Shown one piece after another: positions 52,722-61,800 of a DNA stretch of 64,000 nt. This DNA comes from Planctomycetia bacterium (lineage in GTDB: Bacteria; Planctomycetota; Planctomycetia; Pirellulales; UBA1268). The notes beneath the pieces were generated by a model. The model made no database searches, was not told the origin of the DNA, and saw only the letters and a program-made list of their open reading frames with translations. The stretch lies in the NCBI GenBank assembly GCA_026401035.1, contig JAPLNR010000072.1:1-64000 (forward strand). Direction: 5' to 3'. The position numbers were made by a program, and so were the translations under genes. The first letter of the stretch is position 1. Every line of letters starts with the position of its first letter.

Positions 52722-55329
52722 TTATTGCTCTTGGGAACCAGGCAGGAAATCAGCCAAGGATTGGCGGCGCCGCCTCGAGAGTGACCAGCCGGCGAGGGCG
52801 ATGCCGATGCCGGCGGCCACGATAGTCCCTGGTTCGGGCACCACGATCACGCTGGCGGCGATCGTGAGGTCCCGGCGCTGGGTCGCGCCAGACAGGTTCT
52901 GGTTGTCGGAGAACGAGAGCGTGAAGTTCTTCGAGAAAGTACCCTGGCCGTTCGGCGTGAACGTGAACTGATAGCCAGCCGTGCTGCTCGCAGCGAGATC
53001 CAGGAGCGACGAGAGACCCGATGAAAATCCGTCGCCGTCGGCAGTCCAGTCCGTGAGGTCGAGGCCGGCTGTGAGATTCGCGCCGGCCAGGGCCGCGAGA
53101 TTTGTGAGCGAGTAGCTGAAGGTTTGCAGGCCGCTGGACGGGTCGATACTGCCGAAGTTGATCGAGAGCGTCGTGCCCGAGAACCCGAGGAAGGCGGGCG
53201 TCGCATGATCCAAGACGGCCACGCTCACCGATCCGGTGCCCGTCGTCGTGATCGCATTTGGATCGCTCACCGTAAATAAGCCGGTCTGGTTGCCGACAGT
53301 GGCGCCGGTGAAGAAGAGTCCTGCGACGGTGCCACTCGTCGAGTCTGCAGTCGCCGTGCCGGCGCTGGCCCCCGACACGTTCGAGCCGCTGACGCTTGCG
53401 AACGAGAGGGTGGCACCGCCGGTGGGCGTTGTATTCGCCACAGAGTAAGTGATTGCCGCCGAGCCACCTGTGATGATCTGGGCAGTTGCCGAGGCTGTTA
53501 CCGTGCCAATGTCGGCCTTCCGTTGCACGAACAGGTTTACGGTGGTGGCCGTATTTGTGAGCGAGTAAAGAAAGTCCGCGTTCGGCGTCGTGCCGATCGC
53601 CATGCTGCCGGTGCCCGAGAGCGAGCCGCTGCCGCCGGTGGCATAGTCGAAGATCCGGTAGGTGCGGCTGCCAAAAGTGTCGAACGCGGGCGACGCGATC
53701 ACGTTGAGCGTGCCGCCGAGGGTGAGGCTGCCGGCCACGCGGGTGAGGTCGTTGATGCCGCTGCCCACGGCGGCGTCTGTGCCATTGATCTCATAGCTCG
53801 TGATGCTCGACGCTCCGAGCACAAGGTCCCCGCCGGAGATGGTGAGCGTACCGGGGCTGTTGCCGGCGGCCAGTGTGCCATTGATCGTGAGCACCTTGCC
53901 GGCGGCCATCTGGATTGTGCCGATGCCTTTCAACGTCTGGCCGGAGCCAAACGAGAAGCCGCCGGTCTTCGCGGTCAGGTTGAGCACGGCACCCGTTGAT
54001 CCGGCGTTGCCGACCGTGATAGTGGGGCTCAAATCGAACGAACCGCTCGCGCCTAGCGCTAGCGTACCGGCCGAAATAGTGGTGGCTCCGGAGTACGTGT
54101 TGGCAGCCGACAGCGTCAGCGTGGCTGCACCGCCCTTGGTGAGCGTTACCGAGCCTGCGCCATTCCGGATGACGCCGGCGAATGTGCCGCTGCCGGTGTT
54201 GTTGACGGAGAGTGTGGCGAAGCCGCTACCGCTTTCGATGAAATGGTTGGTATTGCCCCCATTGAGTCCGGTGACAGCGATTGCTTTGCCATTGAGGTCG
54301 ACAATCAGGAATGTTGACCCGCTTAAGGCAGTTGGCGTCAAGGTGAGGGGGCCGGAGCCGAAGGCGTAGTCACTACCGGCGACGAGCTTTGAAGTGGCCC
54401 CTGCTGTAGAAGTCGGAGTGAATTTGAGCCCACCAGTGAAGGAGTTGCTTCCGCTCAGGGTGGTCGTTGTGGACAAAGAGTCACACACTAAAGTCAACTC
54501 CCGAGCCGTCTCGTAATCGCTGATGTTACCGGCCAACGTCAAGCCCGCGCTGCGGGTGACGATCGAAGCGTTGCCGGAAAGCCTGATGCTCCCGCTGATT
54601 GTGGCAGTGCCGGAGGCGTAAAAACTGAGGGGGCCACGGTTGCCAACCCCGAACCCATTGATGTCGAAAGATGTTGCTGCCGAGATGGAATAAGGATTCC
54701 AAAAGCGAAGGGTATTGGCATTGCCGACCGTTATCTGAGTCGCCCCAAGCAGAGTGTTTGCTCCATTCACTCCCGCCAATAGATTGGAACCGCTGACAGT
54801 TACCGAGCCACCGATACTGTTGGAGCCGCCGAGGCTAAGATTCAGAATACTGGCAGAGGACCCCGATATGGTCAGGTTGCTACCGGCATCAGTCACGAGT
54901 CGGGAGCTGACAATCGGAGTCCCGTTGGAGCTGGCCGTGATCGTCGGGGCCGCAGTTTGCAGGGCGATGACGCCCCCAGTGAGCGTATAGTTCCCTGAGG
55001 AAGGGTTTACGAAAGAGAGCCCAGTCGGAGTCACCGTGCCGGTGATAGTTACCGTGCCCGCCGTGCCTGATGTACCGCCACCGAACTTGGCGATATCGCC
55101 GGCGTTGGTCGTGTTGTTCCACACAACTGAACCGGAACCATCTGAACGGCCCAGAAGTGGCGGTCCATGCGCCAGTGCCATCCGTGATGATGGCGTCAGG
55201 TGCGACCGTCGTGTCCCAGTTCAGGGTTGCCGCACGGGTCGGCGCGAGAAGCGTGACTAGCAAGCAGACTGCTGGAAGCGAGTGGATCGAAATGATCCGC
55301 CCGGCTTTCGAACTTGTCCGATGAAGCAT
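52722..55329 (-). pseudogene. PEP-CTERM protein with autotransporter-type repeats, frameshifted
   Basis: The gene starts at 55329 with a signal peptide (IISIHSLPAVCLLVTLLAPTRAATLNWDTTVAPDAIITDGTGAWTATSG). Near 55155-55180 the coherent frame switches: the first frame turns to Arg-rich nonsense, and GSDG-like sequence continues in another as GSVVWNNTTNAGDIAKFGGG. Dropping one base at the switch joins them. The rest has autotransporter-associated beta-strand repeats (LTKGGAATLTLSAANTYSGATTISAGTLAL) and ends in a PEP-CTERM sorting signal (VPEPGTIVAAGIGIALAGWSLSRRRRQ). It is Ser/Thr/Gly-rich and less GC-rich than neighbours. It could be a pseudogene, a sequencing error or phase-variable; the intact product would be about 868 residues. 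Confidence 0.75.
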
Positions 55330-55360
55330 GCTCGATTCCCCCCCGACGATGGATTAAAGT

Positions 55361-55372
55361 CGTGTCAACACG
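55361..55372. promoter_or_regulatory. Palindromic operator candidate in the PEP-CTERM leader
   Basis: CGTGTCAACACG (minus strand CGTGTTGACACG) has perfect 5-bp arms. It lies about 20-30 nt downstream of the predicted transcription start, a normal place for a repressor site. Eleven bases (TCGTGTTGACA) are shared with the promoter of the GntR-type regulator at 56805-56815. Confidence 0.4.
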
Positions 55373-55399
55373 AAAGAGGCCATCGGTCGACACATTAGC

Positions 55400-55428
55400 A
55401 GCATATGTGGGTGTTTGGAACGTGTCAA
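55400..55428 (-). promoter_or_regulatory. Sigma-70 promoter of the PEP-CTERM/DUF1559 group
   Basis: On the minus strand, TTGACA (55423-55428) and TATGCT (55400-55405) are separated by 17 bp. This is a near-consensus housekeeping promoter about 70 nt before the ATG at 55329. The -35 lies inside the motif GTTGACACG that recurs in this region. Confidence 0.65.
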
Positions 55429-55615
55429 CTCTTCGGAATAAAAATTCGTCGGTGATGTTGAACGGCTTCGGAGGCCTAAAAAAAGAGCTTTTGCCGCTCT
55501 CGGTGGGGGCGGCGATCGGCAGACGCGGCCGCTCAGACCGTGTCGCCAGGAAAACGGCCGCGTTGCGGCGTCGATTCCTGCCGAGATGACAGTGCGTTGG
55601 GCCTGATCTTGCGAA

Positions 55616-56740
55616 TCACAGTCGGCGGGTCGATTCCCTTTCCACAATCGATTGCTCGATCCGCAAGGTTCGTTGTTCAGGGGCATCGCCGAGGCAGGCG
55701 GCCTTGAGGAGGCTCAGCGCCTCGCGGGCCGCGGTCTCCGCATTGCCCTGAACCACCGTGAGGGCCGGATTGGTGAATTCGGAAAGCTTATTTTCGCCCG
55801 CATGGGCAATCACGCTGACATCGCCGGGCACCTGAATGCCCAGTTCCCTGAGCGCCCGGAGTGCAGCAAGCGCGCCGGTCCAGTGGAGGCAGAAGAGGCC
55901 GGTCGCGTCGAGCTTGTTGCCATTTTGGTAGAGCCAGCGGCGGAGCTTTTCATAGGAGCCCAGGATGGAATCGAGGCCGGGCTTCACCGAGCCATCGATT
56001 ACCAATCGCTCTGGAAGTTTTTCCCCCGTCTCCCGCATCGCCTGCTCCCAGCCGGCAAGCCGGTTGTTCATCCGTAGGAGTGGCGGCTCGCTCAAAAATG
56101 CCGCGATCCGCTTGTGTCCGAGTTTTTGCAGGTATTGCGTGGCCAGATAGCCCGCTGAGTGGTCGTCGTCGGCGACGCACATCATGCCGTCGGCCAGTTC
56201 TTCCTCGAAGAGCATCACGGCGGGCGTCGCCGTCTGCTTGAGGAGGGCGGCGAGGTTGGTGGGCATCGACGAGGGCAGGATCACGACCGCGTCATGCGCC
56301 TCGATCGCAGGCTGGAGGTTCGCGGTACCGCCTGCCCCCCATTCGGAGCCGTAATGCACCGACTCGATCGAAAACCGCTGACGGCGAGCCTCGTCGACGA
56401 GGGCCTGGTTCATAGTATTGTAGTCGGGCGAACTCCAATTGGGGCAGAGTACGAGCACACTCAAAACCGTGTCGCGGTTCTTCGCGCGACCAACGGCGAC
56501 GAGCCGCTTCTTGCCGGGGATCTTCGTGATCAGCCCACGGGACCGGAGGTGTCGGATCGCATGCACGACCGTGCCCTGCGACACCCCAAATCGCTCCATC
56601 AATTCCAGTACCGGGCTGATGGGAGTTCCTGGGGCCATGTGCCGAATCTCACGATCCATGGCCTCCGCCATGAGCGCGTGCTTGGGTTTGGAGCCGTTGT
56701 CGGGGAGCGGTTTCGTGGTCGCTTTTTTGATCGAGTGCAT
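55616..56740 (-). CDS. GntR-HTH / LacI-type sensor hybrid regulator
   Basis: This is a 374-residue transcription factor. Residues ~20-85 form a GntR winged helix (HALMAEAMDREIRHMAPGTPISPVLELMERFGVSQGTVVHAIRHLRSRGLITKIPGKKRLV). The rest is a LacI/periplasmic-binding-like sensor (VLSVLVLCPNWSSPDYNTMNQALVDEA; HSAGYLATQYLQKLGHKRIAAFL; GDVSVIAHAGENKLSEFTNPALTVVQGN). The same arrangement is known in AraR, a sugar-responsive repressor. It lies between the PEP-CTERM group (same strand) and the sialate esterase operon (divergent). A consensus promoter with a TCGTGTTGACA motif precedes it, so autoregulation and control of both neighbours are likely. Confidence 0.88.
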   Translation of the reverse strand: MHSIKKATTKPLPDNGSKPKHALMAEAMDREIRHMAPGTPISPVLELMERFGVSQGTVVHAIRHLRSRGLITKIPGKKRLVAVGRAKNRDTVLSVLVLCPNWSSPDYNTMNQALVDEARRQRFSIESVHYGSEWGAGGTANLQPAIEAHDAVVILPSSMPTNLAALLKQTATPAVMLFEEELADGMMCVADDDHSAGYLATQYLQKLGHKRIAAFLSEPPLLRMNNRLAGWEQAMRETGEKLPERLVIDGSVKPGLDSILGSYEKLRRWLYQNGNKLDATGLFCLHWTGALAALRALRELGIQVPGDVSVIAHAGENKLSEFTNPALTVVQGNAETAAREALSLLKAACLGDAPEQRTLRIEQSIVERESTRRL

Positions 56741-56781
56741 GGAACTTAGGCTATTTGGTTGATATTCTTGTCGATCTATCG

Positions 56782-56810
56782 GATGTTATGTGTCAGTATG
56801 GAATATGTCA
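56782..56810 (-). promoter_or_regulatory. Sigma-70 promoter of the GntR-type regulator
   Basis: On the minus strand, TTGACA (56805-56810) and TAACAT (56782-56787) are separated by 17 bp. It is followed by about 40 nt of leader before the ATG at 56740. The -35 is embedded in TCGTGTTGACA, also seen in the PEP-CTERM leader at 55361. Confidence 0.6.
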
Positions 56811-56839
56811 ACACGATGCGAAGGAAGGACCCTGTTGTG

Positions 56840-58867
56840 ATGAGAATGAGTATTCAACAGTTCTTCGTGCTCATGGCTAGCGCATCGTTGAGCCTGTTGC
56901 CGATGGCCGCGGATGCCAGGCCCATTCCGGCAGGCATGTTTGGCGATCACGCTGTACTGCAAAGGGAGTGTGTCGTGCCCGTGTGGGGCATGGCCGATGC
57001 CGGCGAAAAAGTGACCGTTTCGTTTGGCGGCAAGGATTTCACAGTGGTCGCGGGCCCGGATGGCCAGTGGCGGGTGCAGTTTGATTCCATGCCGGCATCC
57101 TCGGAACCGCGCGACATGGTGATCCGCGGCGAAAGTGGTGAGCCGGTCACGCTCACGGACATCCTGGTGGGCGATGTCTGGCTCTGCTCCGGGCAGTCGA
57201 ACATGGGCTGGAACGTCGAATCGTCGTTGAACCCGGCAGAGGATATCGCGACCGCGAATTACCCAGCGCTCCGGCAGTTCCGGGCTGCGGAGCGGTCGTC
57301 GCTGACCCCGGTTTCGGAGGTGAAAGGGAATTGGGAGCGGTGCTCGCCGCAAACGGTCGGTAAGTTTTCCGGCGTTGGCTATTTCTTCGCGCGGGAACTC
57401 CACAAAGACCTCGATGTCCCGATCGGAATTTTCATCAGCGCCGTGGGCGCGACGCCGGCCGAGGCGTGGACACGGTTGGAGGCTCTCCAGAAGCTTCCCG
57501 ACATCGGCCAGCGGGCGGCAGCGGAGATCGCGAAGATCCAATCGCAGCAGGAGGACAACCGGCGGTTTCTGGTGGAGCGGGCTGCCTGGGAGGAAAAACA
57601 TGGCGTAACGCCGCCGCCGGTGGCCGAGGCCGCAAAGGGCTGGGCCGCCCCCGACCTCGACACGGGCGACTGGCAGGCGGTCACGTTTCCGGGCCAGTGG
57701 AAAAACTTCGGGCTCAAAAGCGGCGGGGTGTTTTGGATCCGCAAGGAGTTCGACCTGCCCGCCGAGGCGTTGAAACACCCCCACATCATCATCGGGCTCA
57801 ACTGGGCGAGCGAGCAGTACGACACCGTGTTTCTCAACGGTGAGAAGGTGGCAGAACTCGTCGAGAAGCCGCCGACGTTCTACACGGCGCAGCGAACGTA
57901 TTACGTGCCGGTGAGGTTTGCGAAACCTGGCCGCAACGTCGTGGCCGTGCGGTTCGTCGCTGCCACCGAGCACACCGGCATGCATCAATGGGGCAAGGGG
58001 GTTTTTCCATTCGCCGGCTTGAAAGACATCGACAACCACTGGCTCATGAAGGTCGAGTCGACCTTCCCGCGACTGCCGTCCGAGGCACTCGCGTCACGGC
58101 CGAAGCCCAACGGCCTCAACAGTAGGGCGGTTTCCTCGTCGCTCTACAACGGCATGATCGTGCCGCTCATGCCGATGGCGATCAAAGGGGTGATCTGGTA
58201 CCAGGGGGAGAGCAACGTGACGCGGCCCAAGGAGTATCGCGATCTGCTTTCCGCGCTGATCGAGGACTGGCGCGAGCGTTGGGGCCAGGGCGATTTTCCC
58301 TTTTACATCGTGCAGTTGGCCAACTATTACGGTGCGCCCAAGGAGCCGGCTGACAGTGGCGTGGCCCGCGTGCGCGAGGGGCAACTTCAAGTGGCCCAGA
58401 ATGTGCCGGGTACCGGCCTCGCCGTGGCGATCGACATCGGTGAGGAAAGCATCCATCCCCGCAACAAGCAGGACGTGGGCAAGCGGCTGGCGCTTCAGGC
58501 GTTGCACCACACGTATGGTCGTGCGGTGACCTGCAACGGGCCGATCTATCGCGGCATGGCCGTGGAGGGCGACACGGTCCGCCTCTCGTTCGATCACGTC
58601 GCAGGGGGACTCATCGCGAAAAATGGGCCGCTCACGTGGTTCGCCATCGCCGGCGATGACAAGAAATTCGTCTGGGCCGACGCGAAGATCGACGGCGAGA
58701 CCGTGGTCGTCACGAGCTCGCAGGTTCCCGAGCCTGTCGCCGTGCGGTTCGCCTGGGCGGACAATCCCGAGGGCTTCAATCTTTACAATGCCGCCGGTCT
58801 ACCGATGTCGCCGTTCCGAACCGACGATTGGCCGGTTTCGGGTGATTCCGGGAAATCGCAACCATGA
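56840..58867 (+). CDS. Sialate O-acetylesterase-like exported esterase
   Basis: This 675-residue protein is of the SASA (SGNH-hydrolase) family, whose members remove acetyl groups from sialic acid or other glycans. A signal peptide (SIQQFFVLMASASLSLLPMAADA) is followed by the first half of the catalytic domain with the nucleophile motif WLCSGQSNMGW (Ser near 120). An inserted beta-sandwich follows (~330-420; WIRKEFDLPAEALKHPHIIIGLNWASEQYDTVFLNGEKV), then the second half with GVIWYQGESNV. I chose the ATG at 56840, behind GGAAGGA; a GTG at 56837 is possible. It overlaps the beta-helix gene by four bases (ATGA). Confidence 0.88.
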   Translation: MRMSIQQFFVLMASASLSLLPMAADARPIPAGMFGDHAVLQRECVVPVWGMADAGEKVTVSFGGKDFTVVAGPDGQWRVQFDSMPASSEPRDMVIRGESGEPVTLTDILVGDVWLCSGQSNMGWNVESSLNPAEDIATANYPALRQFRAAERSSLTPVSEVKGNWERCSPQTVGKFSGVGYFFARELHKDLDVPIGIFISAVGATPAEAWTRLEALQKLPDIGQRAAAEIAKIQSQQEDNRRFLVERAAWEEKHGVTPPPVAEAAKGWAAPDLDTGDWQAVTFPGQWKNFGLKSGGVFWIRKEFDLPAEALKHPHIIIGLNWASEQYDTVFLNGEKVAELVEKPPTFYTAQRTYYVPVRFAKPGRNVVAVRFVAATEHTGMHQWGKGVFPFAGLKDIDNHWLMKVESTFPRLPSEALASRPKPNGLNSRAVSSSLYNGMIVPLMPMAIKGVIWYQGESNVTRPKEYRDLLSALIEDWRERWGQGDFPFYIVQLANYYGAPKEPADSGVARVREGQLQVAQNVPGTGLAVAIDIGEESIHPRNKQDVGKRLALQALHHTYGRAVTCNGPIYRGMAVEGDTVRLSFDHVAGGLIAKNGPLTWFAIAGDDKKFVWADAKIDGETVVVTSSQVPEPVAVRFAWADNPEGFNLYNAAGLPMSPFRTDDWPVSGDSGKSQP

Positions 58868-61800
58868 ACCGGAGTCTGTTGGCCGCCGCGCTGCTTGTGG
58901 TGATGCACGGCCGTTTTCCCGCGGCGGCCGTCGAGTCTGCCGCAGCGCCGCGGCTCCACTGGGATACGTCGGAAGCGCCCGGGCTACAGGGCGGCGGAGG
59001 CACGTGGAATGCCGATGCGCTTGCCTGGAACCCGGTGGCCGACGGTTCGGCGGCGCGGGTCGCGTGGCAGTCGGGGGCGATCGCCGTGTTTGACGGCGCC
59101 GAGAGTGATGGTGGCAAAGGCACGCCGCCACGGGTGCTCCTCGCGGCAGACATCGAGGCCGCAGGCATCGTGGCGCATGCGATCGAACTCGTGGGTGGTT
59201 ACCTGCGGGTGGCGGGGGGAGGCCTGGCGATCAACTCGCACGGCGAAGTCGTGCTCTCGTGCGGCGTGGGCGGCGGGGGATCGGTCGCCCTCACCGGCAG
59301 CGGTAGTGTCGTGCTCACGCGGCCGACCGCCGCCGGCGGCTGGACGCTCCAGTCGGGCACGTTGCGGTTCTTCGATCCGCGGTCGCTCGGTACCGGCACG
59401 TTGGCGGTCACCGGCAACGCCACGCTCGCCCCGGCGGCTAGGAACATCATCGTCGAAAATCCGCTCGTCATCGACGTCGGCACACGGCTTGTCGTGGAAT
59501 CGCGGGTGGCGCCGGTGACGCTCGCCGGCCACATCTCCGGCGGCGGCGAACTGGTTGCCACGGACCGCGGCGGCCTTGTGATCCGCGGCCGCTGGGCCGC
59601 CGGCTGCCGGCTCACCGTCACCTCCGGTACGGTCGAGTTTGCGCCGCCGCAGCCAGCCACTCTCCTGGCCACGGTTCGCGGCGGCCTCTTTCGCGCGGCG
59701 AAAAACAGCCTCGCCGCGGGTACGAGACTCGCGATCGCTTCGGCAGGGGCGGTCGCCGCATCGGGCGCGGCCGACGGCATCGATGCCTGGGCTGAAAGCG
59801 GCTGGATCGCCGCCGACTCGACGGGCGCGATCGCAATCGACGGCGACACGACGCTCGATCGCCCGCTCGATCTCGCCCGCTTGCAGGCGGTGTGTCCGAA
59901 GCTGAGCGTTGGGGCCTCGGGGAGCGCGGCTCTTGCCGGCGGCATCAATGGCGCGGGCGCCACGCTGCGGCTTGGCGGCGGCGGCGGGCTGCTCGACGTC
60001 CGCGCACCGATCACGGGCCCCGTGCGACTCGTCGTGGGCGGCCCCGGTGCGACTGGCGCCGTGACGCTCGCTGCGGTCAACACGTTCTCCGGCGGCATCA
60101 CCGTCGCGGGCGCGACGCTCCGCGTCGGCCACCCGCAGGCGATTCCTCCCGGACCGCTCGTAATCGGCGACAAGCAGAGCAACGAGCATTCCTGCGGACT
60201 TGATCTCGCCGATGCCACGCTCTCGAACCCCGTGCGGCTCGCCGGCCGAGCCTCGATCCGGAACGCGGGCGGTGGCGAGGCGACGTTCGCGGGATCGATC
60301 ACGGCAGGCCCGCACCGGCTGCGACTCGCGGCCGATCACGGCTCCACGCTGCGGGTGACTGGGGCGATCGAATCGACGTCGCTCATCTCCGTCAACTGCG
60401 ATCACCTACCGCCACTGGGTAAGACGAACGTGGTGGAGCTTTCACCTGCGAGCCCGAATACGTGTGCCACGATCCAGGTGGATCGCGGGCTCGTATTGCG
60501 GGCCCGCGATGGCGTTGGGCTGCCGCAGGCCGCGCGGCTCGTGCTCGCCGGCGGCGTGCTCGAAAGCCACGGCGAGTTCACCCGTGAGCCGGTGCGGGCC
60601 GACGGCCCACCACATGGCTCAGGCGGCATCGCCCTGCTGTGGAATCGCTATCACGGCAGCGGGTTCAGCGCCCGCGGCGGCACGCTGACTGTGCGGCTCA
60701 GCGGCGATCTCCCGCTCGTGTGGGGGCGACAGCCCGACGGCTCCATCGAGCCGGCCCCGCGCGAACTCGTGCTCAACGCCCCGACCGCCGACGGCAGGCT
60801 CGAGTGGGACGTCGCACTTGATCTCGCCGGCGAGACCCGCGACCTGAAGGGCGACCCCACGCCGCTGCACACGATTTCAGTGGGAGCGGGAACGGCCGCG
60901 ATCGTCCAGCCGGTGTCGAACTCGGGGCCGACGCCCGCCGGAATCAAGAAGACCGGCGTGGGCGCGCTCATGCTCGGTGCCGCGAACACGTATGACGGCC
61001 CGACCGTGGCTTCGGAAGGCACGGTCGTGTTCGGCTCGGCCGAGGCAATCGGCGGCAGCGGCCGCACGGTGACCGCCGACGCAGGAGCGGTCGTGGCGGC
61101 CGGCTTCCCGATCGACAACGCGTTTCTGAACCGGCTTGCGAGCCCGACCGCCGTGCCGTTCACCGTGGCCCTCGCGGCCGACAGCGACCGGCCGCTCGAC
61201 TTCGGGTCGGACGCGGGCGCGATCCTCCGGGCGGCCACGCTCGGCGTCATCGGTAATCGAATCTACTCCGGCGAGTTTTCACCATGCGACCGGGTGGTGC
61301 GTCTCGGCGGCGGAGACGGCACGCTCGCCACGGGTCTGCGGAGCTGGGACGCTGCCGACAGTGAACCGCCGGCGGATACTCCCGCCGCGGCGACACTCCC
61401 GGACGAGCCGCCGGTGACGACGGCCTCGGCCAATGATCGCTGGATCGACGCGGTATGGACGTTTCCCGCCGACCCGCCGGGCGGATTCGCAGTGGAACTT
61501 TCGCACAACGGTGGCGGCTTCGAGCCCGCCGGAACCGCCTGGCCGGGCGAGCGGCGGTTTCCGATCTATCTCCCCGATCCGGCCCGCGATCTCTCCACGA
61601 TCCGCGGCGAACTCTCCTTGCGGGTAGCCGCGATCGCGTCCGACGGCACGCGCGGCCAGTGGTCGAACGTGGCCCAGGCCCGCCCGGCGGCGCGGTTCGA
61701 GCCCGATGTCGAACTAGCGCGACGGTTCCCCGGCACGGGCGATGCCCGGCGCTACTCGGTCGACGATCCGGTGCGGCTCGTCGAATACTCCGCTGCCGAG

